The notes under the pieces: generated by a model
Told to the model about the DNA's origin: nothing
The model's database searches: none
The model's input: the letters and a program-made list of their open reading frames with translations, nothing else
Shown here: positions 1-8,472 of the stretch, piece after piece
Position numbering within the stretch: position 1 is the stretch's first letter
Layout of the letters: each line of letters opens with the position of its first letter
Program-made: the position numbers and the translations under genes
Assembly: GCF_900141755.1 (NCBI RefSeq)
Contig: NZ_LT670844.1
Span: 7,288,501-7,352,500, forward strand
Direction of reading: 5' to 3'
DNA length: 64,000 nt
Origin: Bradyrhizobium lablabi
GTDB taxonomy: Bacteria; Pseudomonadota; Alphaproteobacteria; Rhizobiales; Xanthobacteraceae

Positions 1-320
1 TTCTTAAATGGTCAGCGAGCGATCCGCTGCTTCATGCCCGGCAGCATGACGTAGTCACCCACGCCCCGCCGCCTCGATCCAACGCAGCACGGGCCGTTTC
101 TGATCCGGCGACGAACATTGCAAGATGGGCGAACGGTGATGCTGGAAACGTTGGACTACGCGGCGATGATCCTGCCATTTGTCGCGGCGGTCTGGAGCGG
201 CTGGAACGCATATGACGTGCGGGACAGGGGGGAACCCAACTTGAGCCGAAGGTTGTCGAGGAGTGCCGGTTATGCTACAATTTGGCAACGCTCCAGGGGG
301 ATATCTCAAAGGAGCTGACG
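1..320. other. No recognisable gene
   Basis: This 320-base stretch has only short overlapping open frames on both strands, none with a convincing ribosome binding site or recognisable family motif. It is probably the tail of the accessory segment that extends left of the window. Confidence 0.4.
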
Positions 321-590
321 ATGACCAAAAGCATTCTTGTCAGTCTTGCTATCCTCACTCTCTCTACTTCTGCCGTTTTGGCCGCGCAGCGGACTCATCA
401 TCGCCAGGCGATGAACGCAAATGCCGGTGTGGGTGCTGCCGGTGTGGGTGCTGCCGGCGTGGGTGCGTCTCCGGTCTTCTGGACGGGCGGTGTGAGTAGC
501 AGCGACCACGCCATGTATATCAAAAATCTGCACGACTCCGGGTATAATACGAAGAACAATTTCAACGCGAGCGGGAACGTGGCGCAATAG
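321..590 (+). CDS. Small secreted protein with Gly-Val-Gly-Ala repeats
   Basis: Predicted 89-residue protein of unknown function. The ATG at 321 is preceded by AAAGGAG seven bases upstream, which is why this start is preferred over the upstream in-frame one. Residues 1-22 form a typical Sec signal peptide (basic start, hydrophobic core, cleavage after AVLA), so the product is likely exported. A short basic His/Arg-rich stretch follows, then three near-identical 15-base units (about 422-468) encoding the pentapeptide AGVGA, and a polar Asn/Ser/Gly-rich tail. I do not recognise the family. The repeat length is a multiple of three, so copy number could vary without a frameshift. Confidence 0.6.
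   Translation: MTKSILVSLAILTLSTSAVLAAQRTHHRQAMNANAGVGAAGVGAAGVGASPVFWTGGVSSSDHAMYIKNLHDSGYNTKNNFNASGNVAQ
422..468 (+). repeat. Three tandem 15-bp units inside a coding region
   Basis: The unit reads approximately GCCGGTGTGGGTGCT and occurs three times in tandem, the last copy with one substitution. It encodes AGVGA pentapeptides in the small secreted protein. Confidence 0.75.
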
Positions 591-622
591 CGTCAGGTCT
601 CGTCGTCCATCGTCCATCTTCG

Positions 623-669
623 TCTTCCCCTCGGGCTGGGCTGACAGCATCTTGGGGAAGGGCTTTTTT
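623..669 (+). terminator. Possible intrinsic terminator
   Basis: CTTCCCC and GGGGAAG can pair across a loop of about 23 bases and are followed by GGC and a T run. It lies just downstream of the small secreted protein gene. The loop is long, so this is tentative. Confidence 0.3.
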
Positions 670-740
670 GCGTTTGGCGACCCTAAGCGCTACCAATTTG
701 TCGCCTCGCAAATGCGCCTTGATGTGCTCGGGCATGTCGG

Positions 741-944
741 CTCTATGGCGCGGCCTTCGAACGCACCAGCGCGCTCGCCAGCGCCAGCGCGGAGAAAGTC
801 TATCGCTCTCTCATGGCCCGACGCATCTTTGTGCGATGGTTCGATGAGGAGGGATTACGGGATAAACTGCGGATCAGCATCGGTACGCCCGAGGAAAACC
901 AGCACCTTGTGGAAGCTCTCCGGCTGCTTGGCGGATCGAAGTAG
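741..944 (+). pseudogene. C-terminal remnant of a histidinol-phosphate-type aminotransferase
   Basis: A stretch without an in-frame start encodes about 67 residues that resemble the extreme C-terminus of class I/II PLP aminotransferases of the HisC group. It includes a segment like 'RRIFVRWFDEEGLRDKLRIS' followed by IGTPEENQHLVEALRLL, and stops at TAG 942-944. The HisC signature 'LRISIGTPEE' with a trailing helix is the basis of the call. The PLP-binding lysine region and the rest of the enzyme are absent, so this is a decayed or recombined fragment in the accessory segment. Confidence 0.6.
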
Positions 945-1029
945 ATTTCAAAATGATACAAGCGAAGTAATCGACGAGGAGGATAAAGTCTCGCGGCACG
1001 ACCAATCGGCGAAACGCGCACGGCTCTGT

Positions 1030-1392
1030 CTAATCGAGCCATTCTCCTCGAATAGGGATGCCCCAGTCCTCGGCGATGCGCCCCTCCTTGAATCGGTAAA
1101 TTGCCATCGATGCGATGGAGAGTGGTTCGCCACGGTAGGTTGCGGATAATTGCCAGCGAACGGCGACACGGTCAGCTTGCTCGACCATATCGAGCGCAAC
1201 GTATCGCACGGGAGGGGTGAGCGTCCTGAAAAGGTCGAGTAGCTTGCTGGCGCCCTCGTGTCCCCGAGGCCAGTTGGGCTTGGTTGGCTCAACCAGTCTG
1301 AAATCCTCGGTGAACCACTGGTCTATCCGATAGGGACCGTTGCTGGTAATGACCGACGCAATCTCGCGCAAAATTTCCGTTTGCTCCGACAT
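1030..1392 (-). CDS. SnoaL-like / nuclear transport factor 2 fold protein
   Basis: 120-residue single-domain protein with the layout of SnoaL-like (NTF2-fold) proteins: an N-terminal helix, an aromatic WFTEDF segment, a central region with the conserved 'RVAVRW' strand, and the closing strand 'KEGRIAEDW' (about residues 102-110). The family contains small cyclases, isomerases and proteins of unknown activity, so no substrate can be assigned. There is no signal peptide, so it is probably cytoplasmic. It is transcribed leftwards, alone, between the aminotransferase remnant and an epoxide hydrolase. Base composition is less GC-rich than the core genes to the right, which fits acquired DNA. Confidence 0.75.
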   Translation of the reverse strand: MSEQTEILREIASVITSNGPYRIDQWFTEDFRLVEPTKPNWPRGHEGASKLLDLFRTLTPPVRYVALDMVEQADRVAVRWQLSATYRGEPLSIASMAIYRFKEGRIAEDWGIPIRGEWLD

Positions 1393-1711
1393 TACCTCTC
1401 TCCGTCATGCCGCGATCGAATTGAGAGTCCGCTCAAATGTTGCCGAGTGGCGCGCCACGGCCGATGAAGATGGGCACTACTCCCTCGCGATTCCCCTATG
1501 ATGCCGAAGCCCGCGATACGCTACAATCGGCAAGTCTACGATGCTCTGCCATCTAGCACTACGCATCGTGGATCCCCCGATGTTGCGGGGTGCTCCGCTT
1601 ACCCCTCAATAGCGGTAATCTCGATCAGCCTCCCAGATAGACGCGAAGGGCCAATGCACAAAACGCGACATTGCGTTGCTTTCCGGGTCTACGCAAGTCC
1701 CCGTTCGCGAT
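1393..1711. other. Intergenic stretch with a degenerate dispersed sequence
   Basis: No intact gene. Around 1465-1570 the plus strand translates, with interruptions, into a pattern resembling the spurious 'RYDAAAAHALQSA..LRRPAILRYASW' ORFs that recur in Bradyrhizobium genomes. This is recognised from memory only and suggests a decayed dispersed element. Confidence 0.3.
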
Positions 1712-2674
1712 CTATAACTGTTTCAGGAATTCCAGGAGCGCATTGCTTACGTCATTGGCGCGCTCTTGCTGAGTCCAATGACCGCAACCTTTCAAGACTA
1801 TTGTCTCGCGAAGCAAGGGCACGAACTGTTTCAGGCTAGGGACGAGATGGCTCCAACTCGGCGATCTGTAAACCCCGTCTCGATCGCCAACGACATAGAG
1901 TGCCGGGACCTGAACCTTTGCGCCGGACCATGGTGCGAGCAACTCCCAATTGCGATCAATGTTGCGATACCAATTCAAACCTCCTCCAAAGCCGGTGCGC
2001 TTGAACTCTTCAACGTAAAATTCGATGTCACTGTCCGTGAGCCACGTCGGCAATGATTGGGTTGTAGGCTTCCCATCAAGCCAACCCCCCTCACTAGGAA
2101 GCATCGTGAGCGACGCAGGATCTTCAACCGGCGCATCGCCAGATAGGGCGAACAATGTCGTCTTGATTGCGTTGTGGACGTCTTTTTCGAGTTCTGCCTC
2201 GGCAACGCCCGGCGTCTGGAAATACAGTTGATAGAAGCGCTGCTTTTCGGTCCTCGGCATGACGGTGCTTGGTCGGTTGGGACCACGCACCTGAAACGGC
2301 ACGCTCAAGCCAACGACGGCCCTAAATCGATCCGGTCTGAACAGAGCGCAGCGCCAAGCGACCGGCGCTCCCCAATCATGTCCGACAACGACTGCTTGAT
2401 CCGTGCCGATCGCGTCGAGCAATCCGACCATGTCTCCGGTCAAATGCAATAGAGTGTATTGATCGATCGCATCAGGTTTGTCCGTCTGCCCGTAACCACG
2501 CATGTCGGGCGCGATGGCGCGATATCCGGCGGCAGCGAGCGCTTCCAATTGGTGCCGCCACGAATACCAGCACTCCGGAAAGCCATGGCAGAGAAGCACG
2601 GTGGGGCCGCTCCCTGCTTCGGCCAGGTGCATTCGAATGCCATTTGTCTCGATAAATCGATGCGAGATCGTCAT
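1712..2674 (-). CDS. Alpha/beta-fold epoxide hydrolase
   Basis: 320-residue soluble alpha/beta hydrolase of the epoxide hydrolase branch. The oxyanion motif HGFPE is at about residues 33-37. The nucleophile elbow is GHDWGA (about 106-111) with Asp as nucleophile, diagnostic of epoxide hydrolases or haloalkane dehalogenases rather than serine esterases. An acidic residue lies in VGDRDGV and the catalytic His in GCGHWTQQE near the C-terminus. The reaction is expected to be hydrolysis of an epoxide to a vicinal diol; the substrate is unknown. The start at 2674 is chosen because GGAGG lies upstream and the protein begins as family members do; a longer upstream frame is non-homologous. Confidence 0.88.
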   Translation of the reverse strand: MTISHRFIETNGIRMHLAEAGSGPTVLLCHGFPECWYSWRHQLEALAAAGYRAIAPDMRGYGQTDKPDAIDQYTLLHLTGDMVGLLDAIGTDQAVVVGHDWGAPVAWRCALFRPDRFRAVVGLSVPFQVRGPNRPSTVMPRTEKQRFYQLYFQTPGVAEAELEKDVHNAIKTTLFALSGDAPVEDPASLTMLPSEGGWLDGKPTTQSLPTWLTDSDIEFYVEEFKRTGFGGGLNWYRNIDRNWELLAPWSGAKVQVPALYVVGDRDGVYRSPSWSHLVPSLKQFVPLLRETIVLKGCGHWTQQERANDVSNALLEFLKQL

Positions 2675-3556
2675 TGCCAACCTCCGTAAGATCCAGTCAC
2701 ATTGTGAGCTCCAGCCACAACCGAAGTGGCTCCGCCGACACCCAGTCGAACGGCGGACCGCCAAAACGACATGCTCTACGAATTTATTTTCGAGCCCGCA
2801 CCGTGCCTCCGGCAGCATCGGCGCAAGGTCGGCTTCGGGTCAATCGCGTCGATTTTGCGACGTCTGCTTTAGCGTCCGCTATCCACAATACCGGACATTC
2901 ACGTCCGATTGGGACTGGCCTGCCTGTCGCCTTGCCGCGCCCGAATTGCAAACGACCGGCGCAGCCGCGGCAGCTCCGGCGTTCTGCCCTCGACCGGCTA
3001 AGAGACATGAGCTGCACCTGCGGTCGACAAAGACCCGGCATATCAACTGCGCCAAATCCACGCGGAAGCTGCTCGCGTCATGCTTGTCCTGGTTTTTGTC
3101 CGATGGCGGTTTGGCGAACGATAGCGCAGGACCGGCGAGGCGCAGACAACCGACCGCTTGATAGCAGGATAAAAGGGCAAGGTGCGCCGTGGTCGATCTT
3201 CAGACAGTGCAGAAGCTTATCGCAATTTTTCTGGCATCTCCGCACATTGCAAGAATCCGGGTTCTCCTTTGCGCTCATGAGGTCAGTGCAATGTGCGGCC
3301 GAGACCGACCTGGCTTGGCGTTGCTGAGCGATCGGCGCTTGGAATGGCGCTGCCGGACCAGGCGACGCCGGTCAAGGCTCGCGCTCGCGCGCGCCCGGCT
3401 CTGCCGGCTCACGGCCTTGACGGGCCTCGCCTGCGCCGGCGTTTGACGGCCACGCGCTGATGGCTCAGCGCGAGCGAGTTGCCGCTCCTCGTCGAATGAA
3501 TCGGCGGACAAACTTGCGCCGTTCTCTCGATTGAGTCTGCTTGCCGAAGGGGCGCC
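2675..3556. other. 882-base stretch without a supportable gene
   Basis: Only short open frames in all six frames, none with family motifs or good ribosome binding sites. Near 3368-3422 a GGTCAAGGC / GCCTTGACGG inverted pair can form a long-loop hairpin upstream of the recombinase-linked genes. The rest looks like decayed sequence in the accessory segment. Confidence 0.4.
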
Positions 3557-3799
3557 ATGGCTCATCATCAGAAATCTCGGCCGAGGCGAACGCGGTCATT
3601 GGGTCCGTTGCCCGACGACCTCTACGACCATTTGCGGCCACCAGTTCGACGAAGGGGCCGCCCGGCAAAGAAGAAGCAATCTGAGTGGACCGTGACCGAC
3701 GACTGGCCTGATGAGGTCCCGATCACCGAGGCCGAGATCGAGGTATTCGAGGCCTGGTTCGGCGACCTGTTCGACGAATTGTTTTCAACCCGCCACTGA
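3557..3799 (+). CDS. Small protein upstream of serine recombinase, unknown function
   Basis: 80-residue protein with a strongly basic N-terminal half (RRRGRPAKKK around residues 32-41) and an acidic, aromatic C-terminal half (ending near EAWFGDLFDELF). It stops 22 bases before the recombinase start, so the two are probably co-transcribed. The charge layout, size and position are compatible with a DNA-binding accessory factor such as a recombination directionality factor, but no family motif is recognised. It could also be a conserved hypothetical that travels with this recombinase type. The start ATG lacks a strong ribosome binding site. Confidence 0.55.
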   Translation: MAHHQKSRPRRTRSLGPLPDDLYDHLRPPVRRRGRPAKKKQSEWTVTDDWPDEVPITEAEIEVFEAWFGDLFDELFSTRH

Positions 3800-3821
3800 G
3801 CCCTTTGCTTTGGAGATCGCC

Positions 3822-5492
3822 ATGACGATGCCGGTTCGTGCAGCCCTCTATCTGCGAGTCTCGACAGGCCGGCAGGCAGAGAATGATCTTTCCATCCCGG
3901 ACCAGCGCCGCCAGGCGAAAGGCTATTGCGCGTCTCGCGGATGGGAGATCGTGGCTGAATATGTCGAGCCCGGCCTGTCCGCGACCGATGATCGGCGGCC
4001 GGAATTCCAGCGCATGATCGACGCGGCAACCACCAAGCCGCCGGCGTTCGACGTGATCCTGGTTCACAGCTTCAGCCGCTTCTTCCGCGACCAGTTTCAG
4101 CTCGAGTTTTACGTGCGCCGCCTCGCCAAAGCTGGTGTCCGGCTGGTGTCGATCACCCAGGAGCTCGGTGACGATCCCATGAGCAACATGATCCGCCAGA
4201 TCATGGCGCTGTTCGACGAGTACCAGTCCAAGGAGAACGCCAAGCACACGCTCAGGGCCATGAAGGAGAACGCGCGGCAAGGCTTCTGGAATGGGGCCTT
4301 ACCGCCGATCGGCTATCGGATCGTGGAGGCCTCCGAGCAACGCGGACACCGGACCAAGAAGACCTTGGAAATCGACCCGGTCCAGGCCGAGACCGTGCGC
4401 CTGATCTTTCGTCTGGCGCGCGAGGGCAGCGGAAGCTCGGGGCCGATGGGCGTCAAGTCCATAGCCACGCACCTCAATGCATCAGGAATTCGCACCCGCG
4501 ACGGCGGACGCTGGGGTGTCGATGCCGTCCACAAGGTGCTGACCCGAACGACCTACATCGGCCGGCACCGTTTCAACACCAAGTTCTGGAAGACCCGCGA
4601 GCGCAAGGCGGAGACTGAAATCGTGGAAATGGCGGTGCCGGCAATCGTCGACGCGGAGGAATTTGAGGCCGTCCAAATGCTGCTCAAGAGCCGGAGCCCA
4701 GCGATGATCGCACCGAGAATCGTCAGCGGCCCGACCCTCCTTACCGGCATCTGCTTTTGCGCCGCGTGTGGTGGAGCGATGACGCTGCGCACCGGCAAGA
4801 GCGGCCGTTACCGCTACTACACCTGTTGCACCAAAGCCCGGCAGGGGGAGACCGGCTGTCCGGGTCGCACCGTCCCGATGGAAAAACTCGACAATCTGGT
4901 CGCGGAGTACATCGAGCAGCGTTTGTTGCAGCCCAAGCGTCTTGAGCGGCTTTTGTCGCACGTACTCGATCGTCGCACCGAGCGCGCCGAGCGACGAAAG
5001 TCGCATATCGCCGAATTGCGCAAGCGGGCGACTGAGGCAGACGCCAAACTCAAGCGGCTTTACGACGCCATCGAGAACGGCGTCGCCGATCTCTCCGATC
5101 CCCTGCTGAAGGACCGCATCGGTGAACTGATGGCCACGCGCGATCAGGCCCGCCTTGACGCAGAGAGGGCCGAGGAAGCGATTGATCGCGCCGGCCCGAC
5201 CATCACGCCACAGACCCTCAAGACCTTTGCCAGGACAGCCCGCAAGCGGATGCGAACCGATGGCGGTGGCTACCGCCGCGATCACCTTCGCGCGTTCGCC
5301 CAACGCGTCGAAGTCGACCAGAAAGAGCTGCGCATCATAGGGTCGAAAAGCGTGCTTCTGCGCACGCTCGTCGCCGCTGAAAGCGCAAAAACGGCAGGTT
5401 TTGGCGTGCCCAGTTCTGTACCGAAGTGGCGCGCTCGGAGAGATTCGAACTCCCGACCCTCGGATTCGAAGTCCGATGCTCTATCCAGCTGA
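3822..5492 (+). CDS. Large serine recombinase (site-specific integrase)
   Basis: 556-residue large serine recombinase that would integrate or excise the adjoining element. Residues 1-150 form the resolvase catalytic domain: the nucleophile Ser is in 'LYLRVSTGRQ' near residue 13, and the conserved 'HSFSRFFRD' is near residue 78. The recombinase domain follows (about 175-280) with 'IATHLNASGIRTRDGGRW'. A zinc ribbon is at about 325-365 (CFCAAC...CCTKARQGETGC), then a coiled coil (about 400-480). GGAG lies nine bases before ATG 3822. The final 20 or so codons run antisense through the tRNA-Arg gene and stop inside it, so the C-terminal tail is specified by the attachment region. The gene is likely functional: no frameshift or missing catalytic residue is seen. 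Confidence 0.92.
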   Translation: MTMPVRAALYLRVSTGRQAENDLSIPDQRRQAKGYCASRGWEIVAEYVEPGLSATDDRRPEFQRMIDAATTKPPAFDVILVHSFSRFFRDQFQLEFYVRRLAKAGVRLVSITQELGDDPMSNMIRQIMALFDEYQSKENAKHTLRAMKENARQGFWNGALPPIGYRIVEASEQRGHRTKKTLEIDPVQAETVRLIFRLAREGSGSSGPMGVKSIATHLNASGIRTRDGGRWGVDAVHKVLTRTTYIGRHRFNTKFWKTRERKAETEIVEMAVPAIVDAEEFEAVQMLLKSRSPAMIAPRIVSGPTLLTGICFCAACGGAMTLRTGKSGRYRYYTCCTKARQGETGCPGRTVPMEKLDNLVAEYIEQRLLQPKRLERLLSHVLDRRTERAERRKSHIAELRKRATEADAKLKRLYDAIENGVADLSDPLLKDRIGELMATRDQARLDAERAEEAIDRAGPTITPQTLKTFARTARKRMRTDGGGYRRDHLRAFAQRVEVDQKELRIIGSKSVLLRTLVAAESAKTAGFGVPSSVPKWRARRDSNSRPSDSKSDALSS

Positions 5493-5503
5493 GCTACGAG
5501 CGC
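5427..5503 (-). tRNA. tRNA-Arg (anticodon TCG)
   Basis: A 77-base cloverleaf on the minus strand with the CCA end encoded. The acceptor stem GCGCTCG pairs perfectly with CGAGCGC, the discriminator is G, the D-arm is GCTC...GAGC, and the T-arm is GGGAGTTCGAATCTCTC-like. The anticodon loop CTTCGAA gives TCG, reading CGA arginine codons. Its 3' half overlaps the end of the serine recombinase gene on the other strand, marking the likely insertion point of the element to the left. Confidence 0.95.
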
Positions 5504-5720
5504 GTCTTTTCAATGGGTTAGCAAAGGCGTCGATTTGCACTAGCCAACGCTCGCTAGTTCGCATTTAGCCGCCGCCATTTCAAGGCGATTTGCATACGAC
5601 AGTCGGCTCGACGATGTCAGACGGGGCCGCGATTCGCGCTTTATTGCCCGCGCAACCGCCGTTCACAACACATTCAGCTTGGACCCCTAACTTAAGCGCA
5701 TTCAATCGGAGGCTGCCCCC

Positions 5721-6026
5721 ATGCGACTTCTATTGAGTGTCATCCTCGCGGCAGCCTCACTCGGCTTCGCGATCGCGGCTGTGGCGCAATCCACCACGCC
5801 GTCTGTTCCGGTCAATCCCGCACCTGCGGTGCCGGTCGCGGGCGGCAAGCGATTTGCCTGCCAGGCCGCGTCGCAGGGATTCAAGGGCCAGGAGCAAAAG
5901 GACCAGATGCAGCTCTGCATGGCACAGGCGCGTCTCGATTGCCTGAAGCAGGCGATCGATCAGAAGATCATCGGTCCGCAGCGACGGGATTTTATCAAAA
6001 ACTGCGTGCAGGACGTGCCCGAATAG
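5721..6026 (+). CDS. PsiF-like secreted small protein
   Basis: 101-residue exported protein. Residues 1-23 are a signal peptide ending AVAQ, followed by a Pro-rich linker. The mature part contains two cysteine-bearing repeats of the PsiF type: a C-x(n)-KGQEQKDQMQLCM unit and a C-x(n)-GPQRRDFIKNCV unit. PsiF-repeat proteins are periplasmic and of unknown function (named after a phosphate-starvation-inducible E. coli gene). The ribosome binding site GGAGG precedes the ATG. It is transcribed alone and followed by a weak GC-rich hairpin with a T run near 6036-6062. Confidence 0.75.
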   Translation: MRLLLSVILAAASLGFAIAAVAQSTTPSVPVNPAPAVPVAGGKRFACQAASQGFKGQEQKDQMQLCMAQARLDCLKQAIDQKIIGPQRRDFIKNCVQDVPE

Positions 6027-6086
6027 AAGCAGCGATGCGGCGATCGCGGCCGCCGATTTTTCAACACTGAACCGTCGCGCGGCTCC

Positions 6087-6353
6087 TCAGAAGCAGGGGT
6101 GCCTCTGGCCGTCCTGGCCGATATAGGCCGCCGAGCCCTGATAACAGTAATTGGTCGAGGGACCGTCATAATAGGCGAAGGTGCCGGGCAGGGCCCCCGG
6201 GCCGTAATTGTGGAGGTAGCTGATCGGGTAGGGTAGGCCGTAATACCGGCCATGGGAGTGGTGGTGGTGATGGATCCTCGCCTGCGCCAGGCTCGGCGCC
6301 GCGGCGAGTGCGACTAGTACGGCGGCGGCTGAAAGGAGTTTCGGTCGGGTCAT
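6087..6353 (-). CDS. Small secreted His/Tyr-rich protein
   Basis: 88-residue protein with an N-terminal signal peptide (cleavage near SLAQA) followed by a histidine cluster (IHHHHHSHG) and a Tyr/Gly/Pro-rich mature part with two cysteines. The histidines could bind metal, but nothing shows a specific role; conserved proteins of this look are common in Bradyrhizobium and unnamed. GGAG lies nine bases upstream of the ATG. The long upstream in-frame extension overlaps another gene's leader and is rejected. Confidence 0.6.
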   Translation of the reverse strand: MTRPKLLSAAAVLVALAAAPSLAQARIHHHHHSHGRYYGLPYPISYLHNYGPGALPGTFAYYDGPSTNYCYQGSAAYIGQDGQRHPCF

Positions 6354-6600
6354 CTGGGTCTCTCCGGCAGGGGCGTGAAAAGAGGGCATTTTGGGCAAGG
6401 ACTTAGGCGAAATACGGGTTCCGATCCAGACCACCATGCCCTGAAAAGATGAGGGAAATTCGTCACAACGCGGAATTTTTGGCCGTTTCGGCATGCTTAA
6501 CCAAATTCCAACACACTCCAGCCAGAGTTGTGCCGTCTGGTCCGCTCCGGGGGGACCGGCTTTCCCGTGTTCCCGTCTCCTGGGGGTTGCCGACCGATCC

Positions 6601-7047
6601 ATGCGCATCACGCCCGTTGCCCTGATCTTGCTCTCGCTTCTCGCCGCGGTGCCGGCGCGCGCCGATCTGCATATCACCCGCGATCACGGCGGCTATGTTG
6701 AGGAATACAAGGCGAAGTACAAGCACATCAGGGATCGGCATGAGCGCGTCATCATCGACGGCATCTGCAATTCGGCCTGCACGCTGGTGTTCGGCATCGT
6801 GCCGATGAACAAGATCTGCGTGACCCCGCGCGCCAGTCTCGGCTTCCACCAGGCCTATTACGACAAGGCCTTCACCTTCGGCATCAAGGTGACGAGCTCG
6901 GAGGGGACCTCCGACCTGATGTCCTATTATCCCGACACGGTGAAGGACTGGATCCGCCGCAACGGCGGGCTGACCACCGAGATGAAAAAGATCAAGAACG
7001 GCGAAGATCTCTGGAAGATCGTCGATCCCTGCCCGGAAGAGTGGTGA
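6601..7047 (+). CDS. Periplasmic Clp-like (COG3904-type) protein
   Basis: 148-residue protein with a signal peptide (residues 1-20, ending ARA). The mature domain resembles the crotonase/ClpP-like fold of COG3904 predicted periplasmic proteins. The strand VIIDGICNSACTLVFG carries the 'C-x-S-A-C' turn where the catalytic-type Ser sits, and ICVTPRASLGFHQA matches the conserved 'a-x-l-G-F-H' segment. Whether it is a protease is unknown. The ATG at 6601 is chosen because the signal peptide starts there; the upstream in-frame ATG adds a non-homologous leader. Confidence 0.65.
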   Translation: MRITPVALILLSLLAAVPARADLHITRDHGGYVEEYKAKYKHIRDRHERVIIDGICNSACTLVFGIVPMNKICVTPRASLGFHQAYYDKAFTFGIKVTSSEGTSDLMSYYPDTVKDWIRRNGGLTTEMKKIKNGEDLWKIVDPCPEEW

Positions 7048-7100
7048 TCTGGTTTGGCGACGGCGGCTCGCCCTCCAGGCGGGCCTCTCGATCGCATCAG

Positions 7101-7610
7101 CTATTTTCGGTCCGCGATGTCAGCGGCGAAAACCCGCAGGAAGATCGCGCGCCGGGCGGTCTCGCGGTTGTTGCAATACCTGATCATCGGATTAGCCATC
7201 ATGCCCTGGAAATAATCGTACCAGAACCCGCAGGTCAGATCGCGGGTCTGGATCCATGATCGCTGCATCTCGCGCAGCTTGGCCTGCTGGTCGGGATCGA
7301 GCGCGTTCATCATGGTCTTGTAGGAATCGTTGACGATCTTGTCCCAGACCTGCTGCTCGCGATCCAGGCAGTCGATCTTGCGCCGGTCGGCCGCGCTTGC
7401 TTCATCGCCGCCCATGCATGGCTTCGCTACCGTCATGAGGCAGGCCGCCTCTTCGGCTTCCTGCGATGTCCCCCCCTTCTTCTTCTCCTGCTTGCGCAGG
7501 CAGTCGCCGATCGTGGCGACATCCTTTGCCGCCGGATCATCCGCCCGCGCCGGAAGCGGGCCGGCAATGATCAGCGCGACAGCGAGCGACAACAGATGAC
7601 GGAATGGCAT
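7101..7610 (-). CDS. LprI-type (DUF1311) periplasmic protein
   Basis: 169-residue exported protein. A signal peptide occupies residues 1-22 (ending ARA). The mature part carries a cluster of cysteines and the C-terminal helical region 'LDPDQQAKLREMQRSWIQTR' followed by an acidic/aromatic Cys-containing segment, characteristic of the lysozyme-inhibitor LprI / DUF1311 family. Members are periplasmic or lipoprotein inhibitors of host lysozyme or of unknown role. It is convergent with the preceding gene and separated from it by about 50 bases. Confidence 0.75.
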   Translation of the reverse strand: MPFRHLLSLAVALIIAGPLPARADDPAAKDVATIGDCLRKQEKKKGGTSQEAEEAACLMTVAKPCMGGDEASAADRRKIDCLDREQQVWDKIVNDSYKTMMNALDPDQQAKLREMQRSWIQTRDLTCGFWYDYFQGMMANPMIRYCNNRETARRAIFLRVFAADIADRK

Positions 7611-8472
7611 GTGCCCTGAACCCACCGACAAACACAAAGAAGGATCTCCTGCGATAGGTCGTCTCTGCCCGACCACCGGTTCGAACATCGCATATCGGTC
7701 CACGACCTCCTCGAATGGCCGCTTGTGGACTTGCGCCAAAACGAAAAATTGTTGAACAAAATCAGGCTGATTTGGGTCGTCCAGATCTCTGCGCAAAAAT
7801 ATTCCGCTTCGCGATTTGCCCAAATCACCTCTAGGACTCACCCCGTCCTGCTCCACAGAGGGGCGGCTCGCGATCGTCACGGACGCGGGGCGGGATGCGG
7901 TGGACGCAGGTGGTGCCAAAGACGAGGGCGCTGTCCTGCGGACGGCGAAGTCGTGTGGTCCTGACACCCCGACGCTGGTGTCAAGTCGGTGGAAGCAATT
8001 CCGCCGGCGACGGTGGCAAAAGAGCCCGGTCGCCGGGGAGAGCACGAAATAAGCCGTAAACCATTGCGCGGGGAGTGCCGGGTGATTCCGGTGTGACCTG
8101 ACTAACGCGTGTGCGCTCTCACACTATCATTGCACACGCGGCTATCGGGCGCATCGGGCGCCCGGCATTCCCTGCGCCCTCTGATTTAAGAGGGCGGGAA
8201 TCAAGAGCAAAACTCGGGCGCAAGGCGCCGCGAGATCGCGAAACTGTAGCTGTTTGAAATTCGAATCCGTAGGACCCCCCCCCCGCTGTCATCGTCCGCG
8301 AAGGCGGACGATCCAGTATTCCAGAGACGCCAGCGATAGAACCGAGAAGCCGCAGTGTGCTGGATACCCCGCATGCGCGGGGTATGACGACCGATGATAA
8401 TGGCAGCACCCCCGACCAAAAACCGCAAATTGGCGTTGCCGCCCGATGCGTGATCGGGCATCCAAGCGGGCA
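7611..8472. other. Long intergenic stretch with one dispersed repeat
   Basis: No supportable gene in 862 bases. A C10 homopolymer lies at about 8275-8284, directly before the dispersed palindromic element at 8288-8388. Confidence 0.5.
8288..8388. repeat. Dispersed palindromic repeat (GTCATCGTCCGC...GGGGTATGAC type)
   Basis: A roughly 100-base element bounded by GTCAT and ATGAC. It has two internal hairpins (GTCCGCGAAGGCGGAC and CCCCGCATGCGCGGGG) separated by 'GATCCAGTATTCCAGAGA'. This arrangement is a common intergenic repeat of Bradyrhizobium/Rhodopseudomonas genomes. It sits upstream of the DMT transporter. Confidence 0.75.

Noticed and set aside
652..1149. A 165-codon plus-strand frame
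   Set aside because: It conflicts with the aminotransferase remnant in another frame and with the minus-strand SnoaL-like gene, and has no family similarity.
8275..8284. C10 homopolymer as a phase-variable tract
   Set aside because: It lies in intergenic sequence beside a dispersed repeat and does not sit in a coding or promoter position that could be shown.
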